From contig NC_092578.1 of assembly GCF_037975245.1 (NCBI RefSeq), forward strand, positions 5,435,001 to 5,499,000: a DNA stretch of 64,000 nucleotides. The letters are read 5' to 3'. The position numbers were made by a program, and so were the translations under genes. Below, piece after piece: positions 23,501-37,900 of the stretch (positions are counted from its first letter, which is position 1; every line of letters starts with the position of its first letter). The notes beneath the pieces were generated by a model. The model was given only the letters and a program-made list of their open reading frames with translations. It was not told where the DNA came from and made no database searches. Source of the DNA: Apostichopus japonicus. Its lineage: Eukaryota > Echinodermata > Holothuroidea > Aspidochirotida > Stichopodidae.

Positions 23501-25922
23501 AGTCCAGGAACCTCTGGAAGGCACTCATCTTTATTCCACCAGCCTCTCGTATCGCGTACTGCTGGGTAGTGTTATTGAAGGCGAACGTGGCCAAGGCAGA
23601 GCCGGCTCTTAATTGGACAGCCTAGAGAGATGTGATAAGATGAGAAGAATATAAAATGTATAATTGAAATCATAGTGAGTTGGAAAATCAAGAGCAGTGA
23701 AAAAGCTTCCAGCCTCCACCGGGATTCAAACCCGGGCCTCCGGCTTTATATGCGGACACCCTAACCACTAGCCTATGGACGCTGATTGTATGTCCAGAGG
23801 TTTGAAACTGGTAAGGAAGGTTGTATACAGTATATATATATATTAATATATAAATATATATTTTTTTTTTTAAATCACAAAATTCAGAAAATATTTGAAA
23901 AATTCTTTGCAGATATTCATTGCAAAAAAGAAAAAAAAATAGAGAGGTTTGTGTACTTCTCCATGTGGTATCATGGTCATAACTTATTGGTTCTGGTCAA
24001 GACAAGGTGGTGATGTCTTTCCATCTCCTATCTCTTTTTTCTGCAAAAGAAGCTGACTTTTTAACAATACTACAGATCCAATAGTTGTGGCACCAAAACA
24101 CCAACCCAAACACCCCCCCCCCAATAAACACTTAAAAATTGCTTTAAACCGATAAAATATTGGTGTAGTACCGTATCGGTGGAGTAGAGCAGATCCAGTA
24201 GCAGATGGACACTGAAAGCTGACTCATCTAACAACAACTCCTGGTTTTTCTTGTTTCCTAAGATGATGCAGCCCAGTGTGATAGCAATCTCCACCCTGAT
24301 GTATTCATTACGTGATGCCAAGAGCAGCTGTACCAGGGTATTGATGGCACCTTCCTCCGAAATCTTCTCCTGGGTCACCTTATTATTCCTGTTGGCGACA
24401 CCTGGGTATCATCAAGGGTGTTATCAAACGGGAAAGAAGACCGAAATAAATTTAAAAAAAACAAAAAAACAAATACAAGCATCAAAAGAAGACAACCACA
24501 CTTTTGAAGTTCTTATTTGATGAAAAAAAAAATTCTAATCAGATGACACCAAAGAAAAGAATTAGTAAGTGTATAACATACTTAATTTTTAAAACAATGG
24601 CTGAATTATAATTAGTTGATTTTTTTATACAACCACTGCTTATTACAATCCATGATGTATAAAACATGGTCACGTTTCTTATCTTTTTAGCTCTATCAAA
24701 GACCTGCGAGATAACTTTGCCTCATTCAGGTAACAAGGAATTAACAATAATAACAACTAAGGCACTTTGTCAAAGAGTAAGATGCTGAGGGGGGCTGCAG
24801 CATCCTGCAGCCAGGCTGCGTAGGATGTATTAACCATTTGTGATGTGTAGTTTCAGACAAGTGGACCCTGTAGTCTATGCACACAATAGGCACTGCTGAA
24901 TTGCCGAGATAATCTACATTGTTAGATGTCGATGCAGCCTTGCTGCAGGGGAGTATGCAGCTGCTGCAGCCTTTCCTTTTTAACGTATGAATGTATGTAT
25001 GTATATTAGATCCTCCTGCAAGCAGAAACTCGCGAAGAAGCCATTATTGGCTTATCAAAGCTGGAAGCTGACCGAAGTCAGTCTCTTAGATTCATATTTA
25101 GCATCCATGATTATGAATTGTCAACAACTCTGTAACTGGACGACATACATTAATCTTGGAGTGACTTGAACTTGGGACCTTATGATTGAAAGGCACCGGC
25201 ATTTACCACTGAGCTAACACTCCTAGGAGTGGTAACTTACCCAAACAGAGAGCGCCCAAAGCCTGAATGACTGTCAGCAAGACTCTCTCAGAAGTCTTCG
25301 TTGACCTCAAAATCCTTACGAGAGGCAGGATGCCGTTCTCCTCCTTGATCTTATTCTGATAGTCAAAACTTTCTCTCGTGAGAGCGATGGTGGCTTTACA
25401 TCCTGCGGGCAGAAAAGGAAAAGACTGAGAATTAAGAAGGAAGCAAGAATGCTTGGTGGGCTCAAAACAGACAGAAAGAAGCAACAGATGAAAAGTAATA
25501 AAAAAAACACCTAGAAAACAAATAATCATTAAGCAAATGAGATTTCAGTTTAGATTTAAAGGAAAGTATAGTTTCGGCATTTTTTATGGTACTATCTAAA
25601 CAATTCCATATGCCGACACCTGTGTTCATAGATAGGCGGTGAAAAATTTCTCTAGCAGTAAAGTTTGTATGAAGATCTATAGAAAAAATGTGTGTTATGG
25701 TTATGAATATCAGTTATAGTTAAAGTATGCATAAAACAGTTAGGACAGGGCCAAGTTTTAATGGTCTGTTGAGACGAGCAAATTTCTGTCCTGCAGACTA
25801 CAAGTTATTTTATACATCTAACTAAAATGTTAAGGTCTGGCATATGTCATAACATTTAATACAGCTTGATATTACAAGTATTCATCCAAGTCTGTCTGTC
25901 TGTCTATCTGTCTTTCTGTCTA

Positions 25923-25981
<59 letters not shown>

Positions 25982-28900
25982 GTCTGTCTGTCTGAATAAA
26001 GTCCATGATTTCTCTTACCGACGTGTTTAAGCCTTTCTGATTTCACGATCAAGTCAATGATTCCACTGATTCCTATACACTCGGCGATCATTTTCTGTTG
26101 CGGTCTGGTGTGACCTGCCAGGGCCCAAAGAGTACAAGCTGCCTGTTCTTTCACATCTAACGCCCATATCTGTAAAAAACGAGAGTGAACTTCCCAAAAT
26201 TGTTTAACTCTACCACGTCAGTAAAGGAAAAAACAGTGCTTAAAAAAAGAAGAATGCCATGTAGATTCAAATCACTTTTTTTTTCCTCACCTCTAAATTA
26301 TGTTATAATAAATAAATGTTTTATTATCATACCAACGAATATCAGTTAAAAAAAGTGATAAGAAACATAAAAACAACACATAAACAGTTCCTACATCCTA
26401 GGTAAAGAATTCCTTGGCACTTCTGTACTTGTCAGGGATGAGCCTGGGGTAAAAAAAAATTACCAAACTTTGCAAAAATTGCGGTATAGGCTCCAGTTTG
26501 CATATGCTACAGTGTGTTAGGATAATAGTTTTTGTCCCCAAGGTAGAACAGACATCACGGATATTGCGCAAATTTGCGGAAAAAGCTCATGTCTGACTTG
26601 TAAATGCTCATGTAACAGATGAACCTGCTGTGCATTATAGTCGTAAACAGAAAGAGCTTCCACAGCCCTCGTAGTTGTTAGTGAAGTAAAAGTGGAACCT
26701 TGGAGTACGCAAACTATTTTTCTGACCTTGAGGAGTCGTATCAGGTGAGTTGGCGCATCCAGGGCTAGGATGGCCTCCTGGCTGTGTGGGTTGCTCTCGG
26801 CTAGAGACTCCAAGGCCGCTGCTGCCTTCACCTGAACCTCCATGTTACGCAGTTTCAAGAGACCGACTAACGGCTTGGCAGCGTCTATAGCAAGATCTTG
26901 ATTCTGTTTATGGTTATGTGTGATGGCGGCTAGAGCAGCCGCGGATGCTGCCTGCAGTAAATCTGAAAAAACCGTAGAAAACGAGAAAAATAAAGGCGAG
27001 TTCGATATCAATCTCTTCATTAGAAGAAAAACGAAAAAAAAATCCAGATCAAAATGTGAATTATTAAGAAGGATGTGATGGAAAAAGAATATCTCATGGG
27101 GGGGGGGGGGTGGGGGGTGCCAAGAAGGGAACTGGGAAATTTCACATTTGCTTGTCCGCAAAATTAGTCTTTCATTGACAGACCAAGAACCGAGAACTTT
27201 TTTTTTTTTTGTATACAGCTTTTCTTGTCACCTCCTTTTGCAAAAATTTCCAGAATCTATTTTGAAATTTAAAGATGAACGATAGTGATTTTTCAGCATC
27301 GACGAAAAAATACGATTTTATTCAAGAGTATTCTAGTTGGTTTCCATATTACACATGTGAAAATTCAAGTCAATCCGATGTTGGGAAAGGCTTAAAAAAA
27401 ATTCCTAAACTCGTTGATTTTTTAAACAAAAATTGGGGTTTTCGCGAACAGCGATATGATGATCACGTGATCTACAGTGACATGTGACGTCATTATGATG
27501 ATAACAAAGTGAGCTCGGCGTAGTGTACTTCAGCAGTGTGCACTTAGTGTAAGTTTAGTTGCAACCTTCTCTATATTGGACTCTACAAACAACCTAAACC
27601 AGAGAGGAGATTTGATACACTGCGTGAGACATTTTAAGATGAACGATAGTGATTTTTCAGCATCGACGAAAAAATACGATTTTATTCAAGAGTATTCTAG
27701 TTGGTTTCCATATTACACCTGTGAAAATTCAAGTCAATCCGATGTTGGGAAAGGCTTTAAAAAAATTCCTAAGCTCGTTGACTTTTTCAACAAAAATTGG
27801 GGTTTTCGCGAACAGCGATATGATTATCACGTGATCTACAGTGACATGTGACGTCATTATGATGATAACAAAGTGAGCTCGGCGTAGTGTACTTCAGCAG
27901 TGTGCACTTAGTGTGTAAGTTTAGTTGCAACCTACTCTATATTGGACTCGATAAACAACCTACACCAGAGAGGAGATTTGATACTCTGGGTGAGATATTT
28001 AACGGTCTAATTTTAATAAGGTGTTATTGTTCCTGCTTTTTCTTGTCGTTTTAGTGAAGCCGACTGCCCCAATGTAAATTACGGAATAATCGGTCATAGA
28101 GCCATCTTGGGCCCAATTGAAATTTGCGTGTGGCAAGGTCACTAAAGTAAAAAAGTTTGAAAGATTGATGCTTTTATGCCGCATTATTTATATATATCCC
28201 GATAAATTCAACAGTAAATGTTGGAACTGGAAGACATGTCAGACGCGAACAACCTAATGACTGTGTGAGGAGAGAATCCACGTGCAAATTTCAATTGGGG
28301 CATGGACGTCGCTTAGGCAGAGTTTTTTTGGGCAGAGATGTGTTCATACCCTCCAAACCACTTTAAATGTAATACGAATAGGAAATGTGTGTATGCTCAA
28401 GCGAAACAAAACATCGTGTATTACTTACGGTAGCGCACACTGTGACTTATCTTTGCACAGTGTGAAAGTACCGTTTGCGGACCTACGTGAAGTTGGGCTA
28501 GAATACGATTCCTCCTGAAGCCCAAACCACGAGGCATGCATGTGAATAAACGCAATAGGCATTGCATGTAGTGAGAAAATTGTTCGAGCTAGACTAACTA
28601 CTCGATTGAGTTCAAATGCGGTTGTATTTCAAGCTCAATGAAACCTTTCTGTTGGATTTAATGACGCACGGAACAAGGAACGTTTATGTCTTACAGTAGG
28701 CCTAGTGCATACAAGCGAATCTACTTTGTTTAGAACTTTGGATTTTCTTTTGGATGTTATACTAAACTACGTTTGAGACTATCATCACTATTGTTATTGT
28801 GCCAGTTTGACTGGTAAGTGAGCACATTCATACATCACTCTGTGTAAAACCCGCCAAAAACGTGATCTTGAGATTTACGTTACTTTGGGTCAGCTTGCGA

Positions 28901-31900
28901 AGTTGCGAGTTACCTCTTCAGATATTGGGAAATCGTTGCGAAATCGCCGCAAATTTCGTAAAAAAAAACTTGTAAACACGTGGTGAAGATATCAAGAAAC
29001 ACCAGGATATTCATTATCTATTTATGTCTTGAACATTGTTACGAGGGCCCATTGTAGCCTAACGCTAGTTAACTGCTAATGAGAAACCTAATGTTATAAT
29101 ATAGAAAGTATTGAAATTGCCTACGTGATAAAACAGTATTTGAGAAATTAGGTCGGGTTACCGTGTCAGAATGTTATGATACACGATTGTTCTAGTGTAT
29201 TCCTCATGATGACGCGCTGGTCTCGGGTTGACGTCGGTTTACGTGAGATCGCGTGTAAGCTGTACACATCGTGAATTCTCTGGAACGTTCGCAAGAGATG
29301 CAAAGGACTTCCAAGAATAGAAAAACTGGGTCAGGTGTATCGAGAAAGATCTAGATGATTCTTGACATGGCGAATCGTATAAAAACCCGCCCAGATCGGA
29401 GAGTTTCTCAGTTTCTGTACGAATACAAGCGACGACACATATTATATCATTCTACTATATATCGTCAGTGCTCAACTACCAGTATTTTCTGAAGGATTGA
29501 GATATCGATACCAAGATTGATTCTACACTTCCATTCAGAAGTTTGAAGAGGACTTTACTGTGATACTACAGTTTTCAGTCGTTATTGCGGAGAAGGTGAA
29601 GAATTTCTGTCTCCGTTGAGGAAGTTCGTTACGCCAGGAGTTGGTGGCTATAAAGCTGATTTTGGACTGACTCTGGTAATATTTTGTCGGCGAGAAGTTC
29701 GACTTGTGCTTCACTCTATTGTGGCTGGAAGTCCGTCTTCTATTTTGGAGCATCGCCGGAAAGAAGGTGACTGCTGTTTCTGGGATCGCGAGAAACTTCG
29801 TCGAGGACCAGTGAATTTCGCGGTACAACGGACCGAGAATCGTCGTCATCGAGGTCGTGGCCGCTGAGGGATATCGCCGTTGGAAGAGACCAGCGTGTTT
29901 TAAAGTGTATCCTATCTTGTTAAGTTTGTGAGTAATTTTCTATATATTTGTAATTACCACTTGTTGTTGTTGGTTCGAAATCCATTGTTCAATATAGTTT
30001 ACGTTCTCATTTAAAATCTCTAGACTCGTCAATTTGTCTGTGTTCCTTACGGAAACCAACCCAGGCTTGTGTCTCGTTAAAGAATTAGTTATCGAGACCT
30101 CTCGCATTCCAACATAACAACATTACGCCGGAAAATAACAGTTATGCTGACACGAAATGCACGCACATATGGAAAGCCGTTTTAACATTTAATAAGGAAT
30201 TTCAGATATCTCGAAATAATTTCAGATATCTCAAATTAAATTACAGATATCTCGAATTCAATTTCGGATATCTCGAATTCAATTTCAGATATCTGAAATA
30301 GAATTTTGGATATCTCGAATTCAATTCCAGATATCTCGAATTCAATTTCAGATATCTGAAATAAAATTTCAGATATCTCGAATTCATTTTCAGATATCTT
30401 GAATTCAATTTCAGATATCTCGAATTCAATTTCAGATATCTGAAATAGAATTTTAGATATCTCGAATTCAATTTCAGATATCTCGAATTCAATTACAGAT
30501 ATCTGAAATTTCCCGATTAAATGTTAAAATGGCTTTCCATACATGCCATTTTAACATTTAATTGGAAATTTATGCATATGCATTTCAGATATCTCGAATT
30601 CAATTGCAGATATCTCGAATTCAATTTCAGATATCTCGAATTAGAATTGCAGATATCTTGAATTCAATTTCAGATATCTCGAATTGAATTTCAGATATCT
30701 CGAATTGAATTTCAGATATCTGAAATAGAATTTCAGATATCTCGAATTCAATTTCGGATATCTCGAATTCAATTTCAGATATCTCGAATTGAATTTCAGA
30801 TATCTGAATTAGAATTTCAGATATCTCGAAATCTATTTTAGATATCTCGAATTCAATTTCAGATATCTGAATTAGAATTTCAGCTATCTCGAAATCTATT
30901 TAAGATATCTCGAATTCAATTTCAGATATCTGAAATAAGAAACAATTTCAGATATCTAAAATTCCCGATTAAATGTTAAAATGGCTTTCCATACGCACAG
31001 CTCCGTACTGAACAGTTCACAACAGAAAAGATCATCACAGTGACGTCATTCACTGATCTGAGGGCTGTTCAAGGTCGTTGCAGTGTTTGCAAATTCCTAA
31101 ATTACGGAGACGAAAAAACGATGTTTTAATTCCCTTTTTTATAACTTTCCGGTGTGCTATTTGGAAAATTAAAAAAATATGTTGCTTGGTAACATATAAA
31201 CTACATTATATATGAAAATAAGAGATTTTTTTTCTGTCACTATCGTTCTACTTTAACGGTCTAATTTTAATAAGGTGTTATTGTTCCTGCTTTTTCTTGT
31301 CGTTTTAGTGAAGCCGACTGCCCCAATGTAAATTACGGAATAATCGGTCATAGAGCCATCTCGGGCCCAATTGAAATTTGCGTGTGGCAAGGTCACTAAA
31401 GTTTGAAAGATTGATGCTTTTATGCCGCATTATTTATATATATCCCGATAAATGTAACAGTAAGTGCTGGAACTGGAAGACATGTCAGACGTGAACAACC
31501 TAATGACTATGTGAGGAGAGAATCCACGTGCAAATTTCAATTGGGGCATAGACGTCGCTTAGGCAGAGTCTTTTTGGGCAGAGATGTGTTCATACCCTCC
31601 AAACCACTTTAAATGTAATACGAATAGGAAATGTGTGTATGCTCGAGCGAAACAAAACATCGTGTATTACTTACGGTAGCGCACACTGTGACTTATCTTT
31701 GCACAGTGTGAAAGTACCGTTTGCGGACCTACGTGAAGTTGGGCTAGAATACGATTCCTCCTGAAGCCCAAACCACGAGGCATGCATGTGAATAAACGCA
31801 ATAGGCATTGCATGTAGTGAGAAAATTGTTAGAGCTAGACTAACTACTCGATTGAGTTCAAATGCTGTTGTATTTCAAGCTCAATGAAACCTTTCTGTTG

Positions 31901-34900
31901 GATTTAATAACGCACGGAACAAGGAACATTTATGTTTTACAGTAGGCCTAGTGCATACAAGCGAATCTACTTTGTTTAGAACTTTGGATTTTCTTTCGGA
32001 TGTTATACTAAACTACGTTTGAGACTATCATCACTATTGTTATTGTGCCAGTTTGACTTGTAAGTGAGCACATTCATACATCACTCTGTATAAAACCCGC
32101 CAAAAACGTGATCTTGAGATTTACGTTACTTTGGGTCAGCTTGCGAGTTACCTCTTTAGATATTGGAAAATCGTTGCGAAATCGTCGCAAATTTCGTAAA
32201 AAAAAAAAGTTGTAAACACGTGGTGAAGAAATCAAGAAATACCATGATATTCATTATCTATTTATGTCTTGAACATTACGCCGGGAAATAACAGTTATGC
32301 TGACACGAAATGCACGCACATCTCCGTACTGAACAGTTCACAACAGAAAAGATCATCACAGTGACGTCATTCACTGACCTGAGGGCTGTTCAAGGTCGTT
32401 GCAGTGTTTGCAAATTCCTAAATTACGGACACGAAAAAACGATGTTTTAATTCAATTTTTAATAACTTTCCGGTGTGCTATTTGGAAAATTAAAAAAATA
32501 TGTTGCTTGGTATAAACTACATTATATATGAAAATGAGAGATTTTTTTTCTGTCACTATCGTTCTACTTTAAATGTACCACATCAATTCCTTGATTTTAC
32601 TGCAATCTAAATCAATCAATCTTCAATCTAAAATCAATCTAAATATCATGAAAAGTACACGTACCTGAGTCTGTCTCCAAGAATTCTGTCAGAGGTTCGA
32701 TGCCACCGTGCTTGGCCACCAGGGTCTGATTGTCTTGGTTTCCGAGGCATATCACCCTGATGGCGTTGACCGCATTCACGAGTACGTCCTCCAGTTCGGA
32801 ATCTAGCAGGTGTATCAACGGAGGGATGCCGCCCTGAGAGGCGATGGCGGACCGGTTGTCCTCGAACCGCGCGAGATCGGCCAGGATGATGGCGACTCTG
32901 GACTGGATGTCGTCGGTCACGGATCCGAGAAGACGGATCAAGATAGGGATGGCGCCCGAGGCGGCTATGGCAAGACAAACCGATTCGTTTTCCTTGGCCA
33001 TGTTGCAGAGCACTGCTGCCCCCAACGACTGCATTTCCTGGTGTTTTAGCTTCATTATGTTGACTAAGGCTGGTATCCCATCTGAAAAGGAAAGGAAAGG
33101 GCAATATGTGTTTTCTGTAAGTTTGCTGCTTTGATCAGAATTCCAACATTCCTACCCCATAGCCAGGGATGGATCCATGATCTTAGGGAGGATGTGACCC
33201 CTGTGGTCGTCAAAGTGGACTCCCACGTAGGGACTCTCGAGGTGGGGCTACCTCCCCCACACAAGAAAATGATATTGGAGACATCATATGGTGCATTGTG
33301 AGGATTCTTTAGACTAAAAATATATAATTAGGTCTCGGGGGGAGGGGGTATAAACCCCACAACATTAAGTATAAGATAGTACTAACTTGTTTTTACTGTG
33401 TAACATTAACACAGAATGAAACTCACTTGCTTTCAGTATTGAATTACTGTGTAACATTAAACAGTGTGTGGTACTCACTTGCATTCAGTATTGAAGTACT
33501 GTGTAACATTAAACACAGCATGATACTCACTTGCATTCAGTATAGAATTACTGTGTAACATTAAACATAGAATGATACTCACTTGCATTCAGTATAGAAT
33601 TACTGTGTAACATTAAACACAGAATGGTACTCACTTGCATTCAGTATTGAATTACTGTGTAACATTAAACACAGTATGATACCCACCTTCATTCAGTATT
33701 GAATTACTGTGAAACATTAAACACAGAATGGTACTCACTTGCATTCAGTATTAAATTACTGTGTAACATTAAACACAGAATGGTACTCACTTGCATTAAG
33801 TATTAAATTACTGTGTAACATTAAACACAGCTTGATACTCACTTGCATTCAGTATAGAATTACTGTGTAACATTAAACACAGTATGATACCCACTTGCAT
33901 TCAGTATTGAATTACTGTGAAACATTAAACACAGAATGGTACTCACTTGCATTCAGTATTAAATTACTGTGTAACATTAAACACAGAATGGTACTCACTT
34001 GCTTTCAGTATTGAATTACTATGCTGCAGACTGGAAGTTGTTAAGATTTCTAGTGATCGAACAGCACTGTCTCTCTTCTTAAAGCTTTCGGAATTCAACA
34101 TTTCTTGAAAATGAAAACGAAATAAGTAAAAATACTTTAAGAAAGGCATTTCTTTCACCTTAAATAATTTGAATATCCTTACTCTCATACAAGGGTACAA
34201 TTACTTTAAGGTGATTATGCTACACTTTATCCTCTAGGCCTAAACCCTTGAGTTCAGCATAACTTTCTCAAATCATTGGACACTGTACTTACAATGGTAC
34301 ATTGAAACAAGCTATTGGTTAAAAACTTGATTCGGTAGAATACTCCTGTGTCCTTGATGATAGGACTGCAACGAGCCCATCACAGATATCATATCACCCA
34401 TATCACTCACTGTTACACAATTGACTGCTTCACACCACAAAACCAAAATGGTTGGGAATGTGAGACTTTTTTTGCATGCAAAAAGCGTAAGTTTGACACG
34501 ATTTGAGACAGAATTGCTCCTTTTTAATTCCTCTTCAAACACTATCACAGGTTTCTCCTGGGAAAGAGTGTGGAAACCCCACAACACAGGTTGACACAGG
34601 GAATTTCTGACAACCTATGGTAAGAATTTCAATGTGTGCATATGTGTGTAATTTGTAATTTGTTTTCTGTGACAGAATTTTCCCAACTTTTCTATGTATT
34701 GTATAATACTTGGATTGGATATTCTCAGGTTTGCCACATGTAGAAACACACATGTTGACACTTGGTCACATGTGTCACATGCACCTGTTTCAGGCACATG
34801 TGAAAGCATGTAAAAACATGCACATTTACCTGTGAAATGGCCGGCTACAGAAACACAGGATTACAAAGGCCGGTTTTATGCATGTCTTCTTTGGTGTCTT

Positions 34901-37900
34901 ACCTGTAATCACACCTAGTCACAGGTGAAGGGACGTAACCATTATAGAACTACTTGCTCTCTGTCAACTGTGTGTTTCATATTCATTCAATTGAACTGGT
35001 AAACTCCTTGATCTTGTCAAGTCCCACTCGCAGGCTTCAAACAAATTTATCACTGCTATTCAAAACCCTCATATATGCCTTCGAATATGCAGAGATTACA
35101 TTACTTGCTAATAACAACAACAATAGCAATAACAATAATAATAAATATAATGATTAGTTCGGCAATTTAATGTATGCCTTTCCTGTTTATTCCCCTTAAA
35201 AATACATTTTGCACCAAATTATCCCAACCATCCAAAGTATCCAATTTATGTTGATGACATCACAATCACATGTATCAGTAAACACTACCTATGCCATCGC
35301 TCACCTACTAACGTTTCCCAGACCGGAACGTCGGGGTTATTCCACTGGATGAAGTGCTCCAGAACGTTGGTGTGGAACCTCAGGGCGGCCAGGTGAATCA
35401 TGTTGTCACCCTGTTGGTCGGTCTTGGTGATGTCCGCTCCCAATGCTATCAACAGACAGACGGACTCCAACGCTCCACTGCTCGAGGCGATCAGAAGGGG
35501 CGTGTGGCCCTCCCTGTCCAAACAGAGTGTACGATACGTTAACATGTGATACTAATATATACAGTAATTATCAACATTACAGTATATGAGGCCAACAGTG
35601 TAGTAGTGTATCTAGGTAGTGCATGTCTAAATTGCCAACCACATCACCTTACATGAATGCTAATCTTCTGAGATGACTCTAAGGGAAGCTTGTGAAAGAG
35701 TTATGGTGGGATATCATTCGGTGTTAGATGAGGGTACGAATAAATAATGAACAAAGAGGCAGAGCGCAAAACAAGAGACGTGTGTTACGATGCTCTACTA
35801 CATTCTAATCTTCAAATCTCTCCGTTATCTTCCAATACCGTCTATAGAGTTGATTACAGAAAGGTGGCGCTATACTAATTTACATGTTTACTACATTACA
35901 TATGGGATGCTACAATAATCGGTTACCAAGGTCAGCAACTGACCAAGAACCTACTGACACACTTGACTTGACCAATTATGCAACCAGACTGACTGTGTTT
36001 AATGTGAGAGTGCTACCATTACCTAGGAAGTGACTGACAGATGTCTTACATGTTACAGTCAAGATCTGCCATGTCTAGGAACCTCGTAATGTTACACAAT
36101 TGTTTACTGGTATGATACTAACTTCAACAAGTACACATTTACAGAACAGTGTTTACATGTTTGGATCATGGCAAATTGTGAACTTTTTATCAAATTTTCT
36201 GCTTCTTAAACACTGAATAATGTTTAAATCTGTTATACTATGTATTTCTACTACAGGGAAAAAAAAAGGCGAGACATAATGAATCTTCTCTTCCTTTCAT
36301 TGTATGTTGCATGAGGAAAAACAATGGTCAAATTCAGGCACACATTTTCAATCTTCCAACACCCCCTCCCACACCCTCCCTTTCCCTCCTAGACCCCATC
36401 GTGGCCAAAAAATTATTCCAAGTCAGGAGCAAGAACTTACCCATCTATCGTTTGAAATTCTAAGAGGTCTTCCGCCCTCCTTATGATCATCCGCAGTATG
36501 GGTGTGTGATTGTAAAACGCCGCGTGGTGAACTGCCGACCAGCCGCTCTTGTCACAAAGGATCATATCGGATCTGTTCGCCAGGATGCAGAGGGCAGCCT
36601 CAAGGGAACCGCTTTTTGCTGCAAGGTGAAGTGCTGTTGTGCCTGGAGGGCGGAAACATGATCATGACATCATTCCCGGAGGATTATGAGAGGTAGAATA
36701 AAGAATCGAATATAAACTGGTATTATTATAACATGAAGATTAATTTAATGAAATATTTTTTATCATTTGCAAATTCAATTATAAAGCTTGTCTCTAGACA
36801 TGTTCATTTCGATATATATATCAGCCATGTAAATGTTTGAATATAGTAGCCACTCATCACTGCTGTACATAAAATAGTTTTTACATACATAGACCGTCTG
36901 TGTCACACTAACAGTACAAACATTGTGAACACTGGATCCAGTCTTTGACAGCTTCCCATACCAGGGATGAGCCTGGGGTAAAAAAAAAAATCACGGAACT
37001 TTGCCAAAATTGCGGTATAGGCTCCAGTTTGCGTATGCTACAGTGTGGTAGGATAATAGTTTTTGTCCCCAAGGTAGAAAAGAAATCACAGATATTCTGC
37101 AAATTCGCGGAAAAAGCTCATGCCTGCCATACACACTCTTAGATCTTACTTTAAATTACCGAATGAAGGAAAGAGAGTGCAGTGAATATTTTATTGTTTA
37201 TCATTTTGCATGATATTGCATGATATTGCATGCATATTGTGCATGATACTTTGCAAAATAAGTGCAAAGATGTATAGCAGATTGTTTGTACACCCGAACC
37301 ATAGTATTTCATTTATATTTCAATATCCAGAGCCTTCAAACCGATACACAAAATCTGAACATAAAATTGATTCCCTGGAGTTGACAAAGTCCCAGATGTG
37401 GGATAGAGGGCATGGTACTAACAAACATCAGCAATTTTAGAGGGTTAGATAGATGAGGAGAGTGTACAAGTAGACTGGAGACAGGTAAGGGAGGAGCGAA
37501 GTAAATGAAAAGGTTTCGAAAACTGCTACTGGTAGATTTCACCAGAGCGGACTAATGGATGGCTGTGATGTAATAAACATTGGTCATGCAAGAAATAACA
37601 AGAGTATACAAGATACATGCAAAAGTGGTCTGTGGCACACGTTTACCATAGCCGCAAAAAAACCCACAAAAATGCACATGCTTCAAGAAATCTACCGGCT
37701 ATAATCAACTTCTCACTGGCCTTTTTTCCTAAACTACAACACACATCAGATTATGTATAGGCAGCTTTTGACAGCAGCCCAATGATAATATGTATGTATG
37801 TATGTGTGCGTGTATGTATGTATGTGTTTTAGATCCTCCTGCAAGCAGGAACTCACGAAGAAGCCTCATTGGCTTATCAAAGCCGCAAGCTGACCTACGA

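Larger units (their letters stand above)
27269..32572. mobile_element. Nested transposon complex in an ANKAR intron
   Basis: Outer ends are TTAA AGATGAACGATAGTGA (27269 on) and TCACTATCGTTCTACT TTAA (to 32572), an inverted pair with TTAA at each side. Inside are two tandem 360-bp left-end units (from 27273 and from 27638), a core segment at 28001, a solo LTR, a hAT-like insertion, a first right end with TTAA at 31253-31256, then a second core copy (31257-32300) and second right end. No transposase frame is visible. Confidence 0.8.

Noticed and set aside
30241-30492. Minus-strand repetitive protein RYLKLNSRYLKFYF
   Set aside because: It is a translation of the 21-bp satellite inside the hAT-like insertion. 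The open frame exists because 21 is a multiple of three.
32646-33134. Long frames overlapping the ANKAR exon in other frames and on the plus strand
   Set aside because: Only the ARM-repeat frame (GGIPPLIHLL) carries a known domain with matching splice phases; the others are shadows of a GC-richer exon.
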